A program made the translations under genes and the position numbers. 64,000 nt of DNA from Candidatus Magnetominusculus xianensis (lineage in GTDB: Bacteria > Nitrospirota > Thermodesulfovibrionia > Thermodesulfovibrionales > Magnetobacteriaceae), in NCBI GenBank assembly GCA_001541255.1, contig LNQR01000070.1:86217-150216 (forward strand), in the 5' to 3' direction. Each line of letters opens with the position of its first letter. Position 1 is the first letter of the stretch. This document shows, in pieces, positions 1 to 8,287 of this stretch. Below the pieces are notes generated by a model. That model was not told the DNA's origin. It made no database searches and saw nothing but the letters and a program-made list of their open reading frames with translations.

Positions 1-1002
1 ATACTAACCACCTCGTTTGTTAACCATCTGATAGACGAGTCTATTGACAGCGGGGGCTTTGATTTTACAAAATTCCTTAAATCTTATACGAGTTTCATAA
101 AAAAAGAACTCCTTGCTGAGGAGATAATATGCGCTGCATTCGTATATATTGACTTTCACGTTGAGCTGCTTAAAGCGGCAATATTTTCTATGCCCCCGGT
201 GTTGGCCCTGAAGTCCAACGGTCAGCTCCTGAAAATTAACAGCAACAATCTCCCTATCATGAAATACCTCAACGACACAGTAACCAGTACCTTTGATATA
301 TCTGGGATTGAAAAGATTCTCATATACAGCGACGGTTTAAATGAAAGCCCATTAGCCCTGTCAGAAGGAGGTCTCTATCATGACTATATAGACGAGGATT
401 TCAGCCGCTCCTGTTTCAAAAATAACCTCTATCAAAGTTTTATTAAACAAACTGCTACCCCTGAGGACGACGTAACGTTTATCTTTATACAGCGCCTTGA
501 GACAAACTGGGACACGCTCCGGGAGTTTACAGTGCTGGGCAAGGTATCTGATATCGACGCTATGACGGCTGATTTGCACAGCACCCTTAATACTATGGGA
601 CTTGACCAGGGGTTTATCGCCCATTTTCTCAGCTCATTAACAGAGCTGATGGTCAATGCCTATGAACACGGAATTCTCGGTATCCCCTCAACGTCTAAGC
701 AAACCATGACATCCAACGGCACTTACGACGACTATCGCATCGAACTGGAGAGACACGTTAATAAAAACATATACGTTTCATTGGGGAAATACACGAAAGA
801 CGGTAAGGATTTCTTAACAGCAACCGTCAGGGATGAAGGAGCCGGGTTTAATGCCGCAAAAATAAGCGGGATCAATACCGATGACCAATCGTTTACCGGC
901 AGGGGGATTAAAATTGCAAAAACCCTCTCAGATTGTCTATTATACAATAAGCAGGGAAACGAGGCCCTATTGATTAAGGAAATCCCTGCTAAAATACTCT
1001 GA
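1..1002 (+). CDS. SpoIIE/RsbU-type PP2C phosphatase fused to an RsbW-like ATPase domain (5' end outside the window)
   Basis: The reading frame is open from the first base, so the N-terminus lies outside the window; a methionine at position 190 is internal. The visible part holds the end of a PPM/SpoIIE phosphatase domain, including a metal-site motif of the type YSDGLNES near residue 100 of the visible protein. A GHKL ATPase domain of the anti-sigma-factor type follows, with N box ELMVNAYEHG, G1 box VRDEGAGFN and G2-like GRGIKIAKTLSD. Proteins with this pairing belong to partner-switching systems, where the phosphatase dephosphorylates a STAS protein and the kinase domain phosphorylates it. 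A STAS-like protein follows 18 bp downstream, which supports that role. The input domain, probably a receiver, is not visible. Confidence 0.82.
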   Translation: MLTTSFVNHLIDESIDSGGFDFTKFLKSYTSFIKKELLAEEIICAAFVYIDFHVELLKAAIFSMPPVLALKSNGQLLKINSNNLPIMKYLNDTVTSTFDISGIEKILIYSDGLNESPLALSEGGLYHDYIDEDFSRSCFKNNLYQSFIKQTATPEDDVTFIFIQRLETNWDTLREFTVLGKVSDIDAMTADLHSTLNTMGLDQGFIAHFLSSLTELMVNAYEHGILGIPSTSKQTMTSNGTYDDYRIELERHVNKNIYVSLGKYTKDGKDFLTATVRDEGAGFNAAKISGINTDDQSFTGRGIKIAKTLSDCLLYNKQGNEALLIKEIPAKIL

Positions 1003-1020
1003 TACTTAGGCGGTGTAAAC

Positions 1021-1314
1021 ATGGAAATTGAAAAAACTACAGATACAGAGGCTGTCATAACAGGTCACGTAAAGACCATAGAAGACTATACAAAAATCAA
1101 ACAAGTTATAAACTTGATGCTTGCAGGTGATGACATCACCATTACGATAAAAATCCCTGATTCTATTTCAATTACATCCTCTGTCATTGGATATTTATTG
1201 AAACTGGTCTTTGAAAATAAGGTTGATTTGCGGCTGCTTGTCAGGGAACAGAAGCTCTATAATCTGCTTGAGGTGCTGAATCTTATAACGGTGTTTAAGG
1301 TTCAGAAGATGTGA
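1021..1314 (+). CDS. STAS-domain anti-anti-sigma factor-like protein
   Basis: A 97-residue single-domain protein 18 bp after the phosphatase/kinase gene and very probably co-transcribed with it. The segment DSISITSSVIGYLLKLV fits the STAS signature in which a serine in the loop before a helix is the phosphorylation site; two adjacent serines (about residues 59-60) are candidates. The length matches SpoIIAA/RsbV-like proteins. It probably cycles between phosphorylated and free forms under control of the upstream fusion. Divergence from classical RsbV makes the fold call moderate. The partner sigma factor or other output is not in the window. Confidence 0.65.
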   Translation: MEIEKTTDTEAVITGHVKTIEDYTKIKQVINLMLAGDDITITIKIPDSISITSSVIGYLLKLVFENKVDLRLLVREQKLYNLLEVLNLITVFKVQKM

Positions 1315-1373
1315 TGAGGCGGGTCTGTTAACTAAACTGTGTCAGACCAGGTTTTAGCCCTTAACATATAAAT

Positions 1374-1617
1374 TTATATGGGTGCTTTTGAGAAGGCGGC
1401 CATTAATATATCTCGCTCCTCCGTCACATCCAGTAACTGTTTCTTCAGTTTCCGCAGTTCAACCTTTTCCACTTGTAGAGCAGATTTTCATGAATTCCTA
1501 GAGCAGATTTTCATGAATTCCAAGATTCCGGGAAACCTCAGAAACTTTCATGCCTCCCTCTGTTATCAATCGTACTGCCTCAGATTTAAACTCTTCATCA
1601 TACCTTCGTCTTTTCAT
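1374..1617 (-). pseudogene. IS3-family transposase OrfA remnant, broken
   Basis: Read on the minus strand from an ATG at 1617, the frame begins MKRRRYDEEFKSEAVRLIT and continues with EVSRNLGIHENLL. This is the helix-turn-helix start of an IS3-type OrfA (Transposase_8 group). A stop follows immediately because a 23-bp segment is duplicated in tandem. After the duplication another frame encodes VELRKLKKQ and ERDILMAAFSKAPI, the typical OrfA C-terminal helix, before a stop at 1374. The middle of OrfA (between the YKW and VELRK segments) is also shorter than usual, so an internal deletion is likely. No OrfB and no convincing terminal inverted repeats were found. Confidence 0.75.
1476..1521. repeat. 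Perfect 23-bp tandem duplication inside the IS3 orfA remnant
   Basis: Positions 1476-1498 and 1499-1521 are identical. Because 23 is not a multiple of three, the second copy shifts the frame and creates the in-frame stop directly after the first copy. Confidence 0.95.
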
Positions 1618-1689
1618 CCCTTACCTCCGTTCAGTATTCTATCTTATTTTCTTGTCCACTGAATCGGAGGAAGATCAATTTATGCCTTC

Positions 1690-2151
1690 TTAATTTCGCG
1701 GTATATACCACTTCGTACCGAATAGTTTATCTCTCTTTTGTTTTACTTGAGTCACCTTTTCATTTATATTCTGTACACTTTGTTTATTGACTTGCCCCGT
1801 TTTCATCGTATGTGACATTTCCATCATGCAGTGGCACATATCACCAATCAATTCGGACATCTTGTGCAGGTCTTCGCTTGTCATATCCTTTTGTGTAGAT
1901 TCCTTGTGCAAGTCACCTGAAATTTTCTCCATAACCTCCATCATCTCCATAATATGCTGCATCATCGTGGTCTTAGCTCCGCTGTGGTCGTGGCTTTTTT
2001 CATCGCCCTGACTCGTATTTTGCGCTTGAAGCTTTCCACTAGTCTTGGGTTTTGGGTCGTGCATGTGACGATCCTCTCCCATGGCATAGCCTGTGGTATG
2101 CCCCATAACCAATATAACCGCGCATATCAACGTCAATCCAGTTTTTTTCAT
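1690..2151 (-). CDS. Secreted Met/His-rich small protein
   Basis: The start at 2151 has a strong AAAGGAGG ribosome site and gives a signal peptide (KKTGLTLICAVILVMGHTTGYA), so this 153-residue form is preferred over longer readings of the frame. The mature protein is hydrophilic, begins with a His/Asp/Pro-rich stretch (EDRHMHDPKPK, HDHSG), then has a helical Met-rich part (MMQHIMEMMEVMEK, MCHCMMEMSHTM). Such His/Met spacing is typical of periplasmic copper- or other metal-binding proteins, but no named family is recognised. It stands alone between an IS3 remnant and leuC, which is divergent. A metal-buffer function is inference from composition only. Confidence 0.6.
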   Translation of the reverse strand: MKKTGLTLICAVILVMGHTTGYAMGEDRHMHDPKPKTSGKLQAQNTSQGDEKSHDHSGAKTTMMQHIMEMMEVMEKISGDLHKESTQKDMTSEDLHKMSELIGDMCHCMMEMSHTMKTGQVNKQSVQNINEKVTQVKQKRDKLFGTKWYIPRN

Positions 2152-2331
2152 ACATCCTCCTTTGTTGTGTTTTATTTTGTGTCTTGATATAACTATATCA
2201 TGACAATGTGAAGAAATTATGAAGCACTTCAACTTAACGGTTGCTTCAGATAGAATGGACAAATTACAAGTATTACACCAAACTCTTGCTCTCAGATCGT
2301 TCATTGAAAATTGCTGTGCTGATTTTAGTCG

Positions 2332-2363
2332 TTGTGACATTTTCCTGTTCCTTCTGATATAAT
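2332..2363 (+). promoter_or_regulatory. Probable sigma-70 promoter of the leuC operon
   Basis: A perfect TATAAT lies at 2358-2363, with a TTGTGACA -35-like element from 2332. The GGAGGT ribosome site sits just before the leuC ATG at 2394, giving a short leader of about 25 bases. The -35 spacing (18-20) is a little long. Confidence 0.45.
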
Positions 2364-2393
2364 ATACCGATGTTCCATACACGGAGGTAACCC

Positions 2394-3653
2394 ATGACTA
2401 TTACGGAGAAGATACTCGCAACGGCAGCCGGTAAGAAATTCGTCGAACCGGGTGAATTGATAGATGCCGGGGTAGACCTTGTCCTTGCTAACGACATCAC
2501 CGCTCCGATTGCTATTAAGGAATTTAATAAAATTGGCGCCAAAGGTGTATTTGATAAAGATAAGATTGCGCTCATCCCAGACCATTTTGTCCCCCAAAAG
2601 GACATCAAGGCTGCTGAGCAGTGTAAGGCGCTGAAGCAGTTCTCTAAGGAACATGATTTATCCCTGTACTTTGAGGTAGGCAGGATGGGCGTTGAACATG
2701 CCCTGCTGCCTGAACAAGGGCTTGTCGTGCCCGGTGACTGCATAATCGGCGCAGACAGCCACACATGCACATATGGCGCGCTTGGGGCATTTTCAACCGG
2801 CGTAGGCTCAACGGACGCGGCGTCGGCTATGGCTACAGGGCGCTGCTGGTTTAAAGTCCCCGAGTCTATGAAATTTATATATTACGGCAAATTAAATAAA
2901 TGGGTAGGAGGCAAAGACCTCATCCTGCACACGATAGGAGATATAGGCGTTGATGGCGCGCTCTACCGGGCTATGGAGTTTGACGGTGAGGTAATCACAG
3001 CGCTGCCGATGTATGGACGCCTCACAATGTGTAATATGGCAATTGAGGCCGGCGGAAAGAGCAGTATAGTTGTCCCCGATGATATCACAATGGAATATAT
3101 ACGCGGCAGGGCCAAAAGGCCATATGTGTTTTATGCCTCAGACAAAGATTCGCATTATGTAGAAGTGCGTGAGTACGACTGCTCAAAGATAGAGCCGACG
3201 GTTGCCTGTCCGCATCTGCCGTCAAACACGCGGGCAGCAAAAGAATTATCAAATATCTCGATTGATCAGGTTGTAATAGGCTCATGCACCAATGGCCGCC
3301 TTGAGGACCTCAGAGAGGCCGCCGCCGTAATAAAAGGCCGCAAGGTAAACTCGAATCTCAGGATGATAGTAATACCGGCAACTCAGCAGATATATAAAGA
3401 TGCTATGAACGAGGGCCTGCTGGAGACATTCATAAATGCCGAGGCCGTAGTCTCGACCCCTACGTGCGGCCCGTGTCTGGGCGGCTATATGGGTATTTTG
3501 GCCGAGGGCGAAAGGGCATTGGCCACGACAAACAGGAATTTTATAGGTAGGATGGGACACACAGGCTCAGAGGTATATCTTGCAAATCCGGCAGTGGCTG
3601 CGGCAACCGCAGTGCTTGGCAGGATTGCAACGCCTGAGGAACTAGGCCTCTGA
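2394..3653 (+). CDS. leuC: 3-isopropylmalate dehydratase large subunit (LeuC, archaeal/HACN type)
   Basis: Aconitase-superfamily large subunit that isomerises 2-isopropylmalate to 3-isopropylmalate in leucine synthesis, together with a LeuD small subunit. The 419-residue length and start [10 protein letters not shown] match the shorter archaeal-type LeuC/homoaconitase-like group rather than the longer E. coli type. Iron-sulfur cluster ligands are visible as Cys298 (GSCTNG) and Cys358/Cys361 (TCGPCLGG); the [13 protein letters not shown] segment is the substrate-side motif. A clear ribosome site (GGAGGT) precedes the ATG. No leuD lies next to it: the next gene, 1 bp downstream, is RidA-like. 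The homoaconitase or methylmalate-type substrate alternatives cannot be excluded from sequence. Confidence 0.92.
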   Translation: MTITEKILATAAGKKFVEPGELIDAGVDLVLANDITAPIAIKEFNKIGAKGVFDKDKIALIPDHFVPQKDIKAAEQCKALKQFSKEHDLSLYFEVGRMGVEHALLPEQGLVVPGDCIIGADSHTCTYGALGAFSTGVGSTDAASAMATGRCWFKVPESMKFIYYGKLNKWVGGKDLILHTIGDIGVDGALYRAMEFDGEVITALPMYGRLTMCNMAIEAGGKSSIVVPDDITMEYIRGRAKRPYVFYASDKDSHYVEVREYDCSKIEPTVACPHLPSNTRAAKELSNISIDQVVIGSCTNGRLEDLREAAAVIKGRKVNSNLRMIVIPATQQIYKDAMNEGLLETFINAEAVVSTPTCGPCLGGYMGILAEGERALATTNRNFIGRMGHTGSEVYLANPAVAAATAVLGRIATPEELGL

Positions 3654-3654
3654 T

Positions 3655-4131
3655 TTGAACCCTATATATCATTTAGAAGAACGATTAAAGGCAAAGGGGC
3701 TGGCGCTGCCTCCTGCCCCCACACCGCTTGGAGCATATGTACCGGCGGTTATCAGCGGGAACTTGTTGTTCCTCAGTGGGATGCTGCCCCTCAGAGACGC
3801 CAGGCTCATCAGGACAGGCAAGGCGGGGTTTGATGTTACGCTTGAAGAGCTGCGAGAGGATGCAGCACAGGTTGTCCTCAATGCCCTTGCAGTGGTTAAA
3901 CAGACCCTCGGCGATTTTAACCGCATAGTACGGTGTGTAAAGCTCACGGGCTATGTGGCCAGTGCTGATACCTTTTACGAACAGCCGCAGGTCATTAACG
4001 GTGCCTCGGAACTGCTCTTTGAACTTATGGGAGAGCGTGGGCGGCACTGCCGCAGTGCCGTTGGGGTCAGTGTGCTGCCTCTTAACAGCCCCATCGAGAT
4101 AGACTTTATATTTGAGATAGATAAATGTTAA
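3655..4131 (+). CDS. RidA/YjgF-family protein
   Basis: A 158-residue Rid-superfamily protein starting with TTG one base after the leuC stop; a GAGGA motif 14 bases upstream and the tight spacing point to translational coupling. Family features include the N-terminal [12 protein letters not shown] and [11 protein letters not shown] segments, and the C-terminal [24 protein letters not shown]. The Arg that binds the carboxylate of 2-aminoacrylate in true RidA (usual R-x-x-V/A-x-V pattern) corresponds to the CRSAVGV region. RidA proteins clear reactive enamine/imine by-products of PLP enzymes. It is longer than the usual 125-130 residues because of an N-terminal extension, as in the YjgF-like subgroup of many anaerobes. 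Confidence 0.82.
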   Translation: MNPIYHLEERLKAKGLALPPAPTPLGAYVPAVISGNLLFLSGMLPLRDARLIRTGKAGFDVTLEELREDAAQVVLNALAVVKQTLGDFNRIVRCVKLTGYVASADTFYEQPQVINGASELLFELMGERGRHCRSAVGVSVLPLNSPIEIDFIFEIDKC

Positions 4132-4138
4132 AGGCATT

Positions 4139-5449
4139 ATGTCCAGACCGGTAGTAGTAATCGTAGGCAGACAAAATGTGGGGAAATCAACCCTTTTTAA
4201 CCGGATTACCGGCGGCAGAAAGGCCATAGTCAAAGACGAACCCGGCGTTACACGAGACAGGATTTACGGCGAGGCCGTGTGGGAAGGCCGCAGCTTTGTC
4301 GTTATCGATACGGGGGGATTTTTCACCGGCACTGACGACGAAATCCTTGCCGGGGTGACAAGGCACGCCCTTATGGGTATAGACGAGGCCGATGTGGTGA
4401 TTCAACTGTTTGACTCGAAAGACGGCCTCACCCCAGCCGACCTTGAGCTTGCCTCACTTGTCAGAAAATGCAACAAGGCAGTCCTCTGGGTAGTTAACAA
4501 GATAGACAACCTGAAGGCTGAACAGCGCATGGCAGACTTCTATCACATAGGAGGCACGGTGCTTGGTGTCTCGGCAGAGGGCGGGCTTGGATTTGACGAA
4601 CTGATGGACGAGGTTATAAGCCGGTTTAAGCCCGGCAGCCACAGCGATAGTACAACCTCAGAGCTCCCCAAAATAGCAATCGTAGGGCGCCCCAATGTGG
4701 GAAAATCTACGCTGGTTAATACGCTGCTTGGAAAAGAGAAGATGCTTGTAAGTCCGGTAAGCGGCACGACAAGGGACTCTGTTGACAGCATATGTACGTA
4801 TTACGGCAAAAAATATGTCCTTATAGACACTGCCGGTATAAGAAAAAAACCAAACGTTGTCGAAGACCTTGAGAGGTTTTCTGTGGTGCGCGCCATACGA
4901 AGCATCGAAAGGGCAGACGTAGTGGTGTTTTTGATAGATGCAACAGAGGGAATCGTCGAACAGGACAAGAAAATCGTAAGCCTGATAGACCGCTCCGGCA
5001 AGGGCCTCATCCTGTGTATAAACAAGTGGGACGCCGTAGACTCACCAGATGAGAGCTACCGCCAGTTCATGGACTCCGTAGAGCATCATTTTGCATTTGC
5101 GTACTATGCCCCAATGCTCACCATCTCGGGGCTGATGAAAAAGAGGATTACAAAGATTTTCCCGCTGGTTGGCGAGATAGTGAGAGAGAGAAAAAAACGC
5201 ATAACCACAGGCGTGCTAAACAGGTATGTCGAGACATTGAACAAGCAACTGCCAGCATATAAGGGCAAGCAGACGAAGGTATTTTATATATCTCAGGTGG
5301 CGGTAGAGCCGCCCCAGTTTGCGGTGTTTTTAAACTATCCCGAGGCCATCAAAGACAATCACATGAGATATATTGAAAAACTAATCAGACAGGGATATCC
5401 CTTTAATGGTACGCCCATACGGGTGTATATAAAAAAGAGAAACAGATGA
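4139..5449 (+). CDS. der: Ribosome-assembly GTPase Der (EngA)
   Basis: An essential double-GTPase needed for 50S subunit maturation. Two G domains are seen: the first has GRQNVGKST, DTGGF and NKID; the second has GRPNVGKST, DTAGI and NKWD. The last ~110 residues form the KH-like domain, ending in the basic RVYIKKRNR. The 436-residue length is normal. The start is the ATG 7 bp after the preceding gene, with AAAGG upstream. It belongs to the leuC-ridA run by orientation and close spacing. Confidence 0.97.
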   Translation: MSRPVVVIVGRQNVGKSTLFNRITGGRKAIVKDEPGVTRDRIYGEAVWEGRSFVVIDTGGFFTGTDDEILAGVTRHALMGIDEADVVIQLFDSKDGLTPADLELASLVRKCNKAVLWVVNKIDNLKAEQRMADFYHIGGTVLGVSAEGGLGFDELMDEVISRFKPGSHSDSTTSELPKIAIVGRPNVGKSTLVNTLLGKEKMLVSPVSGTTRDSVDSICTYYGKKYVLIDTAGIRKKPNVVEDLERFSVVRAIRSIERADVVVFLIDATEGIVEQDKKIVSLIDRSGKGLILCINKWDAVDSPDESYRQFMDSVEHHFAFAYYAPMLTISGLMKKRITKIFPLVGEIVRERKKRITTGVLNRYVETLNKQLPAYKGKQTKVFYISQVAVEPPQFAVFLNYPEAIKDNHMRYIEKLIRQGYPFNGTPIRVYIKKRNR

Positions 5450-5467
5450 GACAGGGAGTTTAATGCT

Positions 5468-5830
5468 ATGGACAAGCAAGGGTTGAAGGTTCTGTTTCAC
5501 GTCAACGAAATGGAAAAATGGGATACGGCACTAGGCAACATAACGAATCTGATAAAAGATGTAGGGCGCGGCGGGGCAGAGATAAAGGTAGTCGCTAACG
5601 GCCCGTCTGTGGCTGCCTACAGCGACTCATCGAGACTTGAGGTTATGAAGGCCCTTGCAGACGATGGCGCGTTGTTTATGGCGTGCCGCAATTCGCTGAG
5701 GAAAATGTGTGCTGGTACTGATACATGCCTGACAGAGGCGGCGCTTCCTCCATTTATTAAGATAGTCCCAGCCGGTATAACGGAGATAGTAAGGAGCCAA
5801 AGCGAAGGCTTTGCGTATGTAAAACCATGA
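5468..5830 (+). CDS. DsrE/DsrF-like family protein
   Basis: A 120-residue protein with the alpha/beta fold signature of the DsrE/YchN family: KVLFHVNEMEKWDTALGNITNLIK at the start, then KVVANGPSVAAY and the Cys-containing MACRNSLRKMC. Family members carry or transfer sulfur on a conserved Cys; here the two cysteines in the MACRNSLRKMC segment are candidates. Ribosome site GGGAG upstream of the ATG. Its 3' end overlaps the next gene by four bases (ATGA), so the two are translationally coupled. No other sulfur-relay genes lie close by, so the substrate is unknown. Confidence 0.75.
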   Translation: MDKQGLKVLFHVNEMEKWDTALGNITNLIKDVGRGGAEIKVVANGPSVAAYSDSSRLEVMKALADDGALFMACRNSLRKMCAGTDTCLTEAALPPFIKIVPAGITEIVRSQSEGFAYVKP

Positions 5831-6768
5831 CAAAGCCCCTGCTTCCGGAGAGGCTGAGGCCCGGAGATACAATAGGGCTTGTCTCCCCCTCTGACCCCGT
5901 CACAGGGAAACTCCACATGGAGGAGTTAGAAAAAGGGATAAAGTTTTTGAAAAATATGGGGTTTAACGTCGAGGCGGGAAAAAACATCTGCTCCCCCGAC
6001 CCATGGGCCAGGGCGATGGATATAAATGAGTTTTTTGTCAATAAAAAAATCTCCGCTATTGTTTCAACACAGGGCGGCGATAGCGCACAACACCTGCTTC
6101 CTTATCTTAAATGGGACAACATTGCTGAAAACCCGAAGATATTTGTGGGATTAAGCGATGTAACCGTCACACTTAACGCCATTAATAAGAAGACCTCGTT
6201 GGTGGTGTTCCACGGAAGCGATGCGAGATATTGTTTTGGCAAATACCCAATGCTTGAGGTGCCATCTCCTCCTGATTATGGGAAAAAGGAGTTTCTTGAC
6301 CGGTTTGTCAGCCGTAAAACCGGAGAGATTCGCAAGGCACGGCAGCGTAAGACCGTAAGGGGAGGGAAGGCCGAAGGCAGGCTTGTAGGTGGAAACCTAC
6401 GCTGCTTATTAAAACTCATGAAGACGGACTTATGCCCAGACTTTCAGGATGCAATATTAATGCTTGAGGCGCTTCGCATAACCGAAGACCAGTGCGCGGC
6501 CTATTTTAGTGAACTAAAATCATTTGGCGTATTCAATAAGATCAAGGGCGCTGTGGTTGGATTTGTCTATAGTATGCAGGTGGAGTTCCCCGATGAGCCG
6601 CAAATGGAGGATATCCTGTGTGAATTTACGGACATGTATGGATTCCCGATTCTAAAGACCAACGATTTTGGACATAACACGCCAAACACTGCCCTGCCAA
6701 TCGGGATCAGCGTGTCAGTTGATGCAGACGAGAAGAAATTCGCCATACTTGACCAATGCCTTAAGTAA
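5827..6768 (+). CDS. LD-carboxypeptidase, peptidase family S66 (LdcA/MccF-like)
   Basis: A cytoplasmic serine peptidase of the S66 family, which releases the terminal D-Ala from tetrapeptide muropeptides (LdcA) or hydrolyses microcin C-like amides (MccF). The N-terminal GDTIGLVSPSDP motif, the nucleophile loop GLSDVT, the Glu-bearing LEALRITEDQCAAYFSEL segment and the C-terminal FGHNTPNTALPIG with the catalytic His are all present. 313 residues is the usual length. It starts in an ATGA overlap with the DsrE-like gene and runs 8 bp into the end of the convergent membrane protein gene. Cell-wall recycling is the default role; nothing nearby suggests microcin immunity. Confidence 0.88.
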   Translation: MTKPLLPERLRPGDTIGLVSPSDPVTGKLHMEELEKGIKFLKNMGFNVEAGKNICSPDPWARAMDINEFFVNKKISAIVSTQGGDSAQHLLPYLKWDNIAENPKIFVGLSDVTVTLNAINKKTSLVVFHGSDARYCFGKYPMLEVPSPPDYGKKEFLDRFVSRKTGEIRKARQRKTVRGGKAEGRLVGGNLRCLLKLMKTDLCPDFQDAILMLEALRITEDQCAAYFSELKSFGVFNKIKGAVVGFVYSMQVEFPDEPQMEDILCEFTDMYGFPILKTNDFGHNTPNTALPIGISVSVDADEKKFAILDQCLK

Positions 6769-8287
6769 GCGCCTCTTCTGACTTAGCCGCTAACAACAGC
6801 GTTGAGTACAACAGACCTCCAAAAAGCCAAAACAGAGGATATGTATAGTCATAGTCAAAGCATCCATGAAATATGACGGCGGCAAGTGTGGACATAAGAC
6901 ACATCGACATGAGCTGCATATAGGTGTCTTGCAGCTTAATCAGCCTTATGTAGTGTTTGGTGATTGCGTATAAAATCAGGAAAAACAGTACAAAGCCAAT
7001 AAGTCCTAAGTCGAATAAGAAAGAAAACGGCACACTATGGGCATGAGGCGTCCTGTAGAGATACTTATAGCTGCCGATGCCGATGCCAACAGGCCATTTG
7101 GCGCCTAGGCCAGAGAACCCATAGCCCCAGATAGTGCGCCTGCCCGGGCCTGCCGTCTCGCTTTTTGACAACCCCGGGTCTATGACATCGCCGGAGTCAA
7201 CAATTTGTCCCCCAATCCTGAGAAGCCTCATTATAGTGGTGTCCTTGCCTGCCATAACTGAAAATATCTTCTGTTCAACTATATAAAACACTAAGGCTGC
7301 CGCAAGCAGCACGATGGTATACCGCATAAAATGCTTTGATGTCTTCTTATTGATAAATAAAAAACACATTGCCATAAAAATAAACGCCGCTGCTCCCGCC
7401 CTGCTTTCTGTCCCAATCACAACGGAGAGGCCAGTGATAACACACAGGCCTAAGAATATCCTTGGTCCTTTTGACCTCACAGTTAGAAAAAGGGCGGCTG
7501 CAACGCCAATAAATATATTCATCAGCATAGACGTCTCATGGGCGTCCTGAAGGCCGTGCGCCTGTTCTGGTGAGCCGTCAGAGGCCAGAAGACCTCCATA
7601 AATACGCATCCCATAGACAATATCCCCTGCAAACCCGTAATCAATATATGTGTCCAAAGACCTGAACCAGTACGACAACACTGCCTCAATCAGACATGAG
7701 ACCAACAGACACCAGAGCATTTTCTTATGGGCATCCTCTGTAACCGCTGTGTAAACAATGACGGTAAAGAGCATAATGTTTGACACAAGATAGTAGTACT
7801 GAGATATGCCATGAAGCATGTTCTGCGTCCAATACAGTGTAATGGCGGCATAAACTGTAATTGCGGCAAACAGGGTCTTTATATCAGGTCTTAGACGCAC
7901 GTCGCTTAACGAAGCCCACCTGTGGAGGACGAACCCTGCGCATGTCAACAGCAGTACCGGCGTATAAACCGGCAGTGCATTTAAATAGAATTCCGACTGC
8001 CTGAATATGAAATGAATATTCCACGTGCCGGTAAACGCAAAGTATATGGTCTCACGTGAAATGGGGACAAGGAATATCAGACAGTAGACCCCCCATGTTG
8101 GTTTGATAAGAAAAAGGACAGACAAGACAATGAGCAGGTTAACTGCGAATACTACATAAAAGGGATACAGGGCACATAGGGCAGCGCTGCACACAAGATA
8201 CAGAAACACCACTGAGTATATGACATAGTGTTTAGCGGCAATGTGTTTTGGCATCCAGAGGGGACACGCTTTTTCTGAAGAGATCAT
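6761..8287 (-). CDS. O-antigen ligase/polymerase-like polytopic membrane protein (Wzy_C/WaaL family)
   Basis: A 508-residue protein with about eleven to twelve hydrophobic segments and a long periplasmic loop near two-thirds of its length. The loop ends in a TPHAHSVPFSFLFDLGLIG motif, the position of the conserved His in O-antigen ligases and Wzy-type polymerases (family PF04932). These enzymes join or polymerise glycans on lipid carriers at the periplasmic face. Its start overlaps the upstream glycosidase-like gene by four bases, so both are made from one minus-strand transcript. Substrate and ligase-versus-polymerase choice cannot be read from sequence. Confidence 0.78.
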   Translation of the reverse strand: MISSEKACPLWMPKHIAAKHYVIYSVVFLYLVCSAALCALYPFYVVFAVNLLIVLSVLFLIKPTWGVYCLIFLVPISRETIYFAFTGTWNIHFIFRQSEFYLNALPVYTPVLLLTCAGFVLHRWASLSDVRLRPDIKTLFAAITVYAAITLYWTQNMLHGISQYYYLVSNIMLFTVIVYTAVTEDAHKKMLWCLLVSCLIEAVLSYWFRSLDTYIDYGFAGDIVYGMRIYGGLLASDGSPEQAHGLQDAHETSMLMNIFIGVAAALFLTVRSKGPRIFLGLCVITGLSVVIGTESRAGAAAFIFMAMCFLFINKKTSKHFMRYTIVLLAAALVFYIVEQKIFSVMAGKDTTIMRLLRIGGQIVDSGDVIDPGLSKSETAGPGRRTIWGYGFSGLGAKWPVGIGIGSYKYLYRTPHAHSVPFSFLFDLGLIGFVLFFLILYAITKHYIRLIKLQDTYMQLMSMCLMSTLAAVIFHGCFDYDYTYPLFWLFGGLLYSTLLLAAKSEEALT

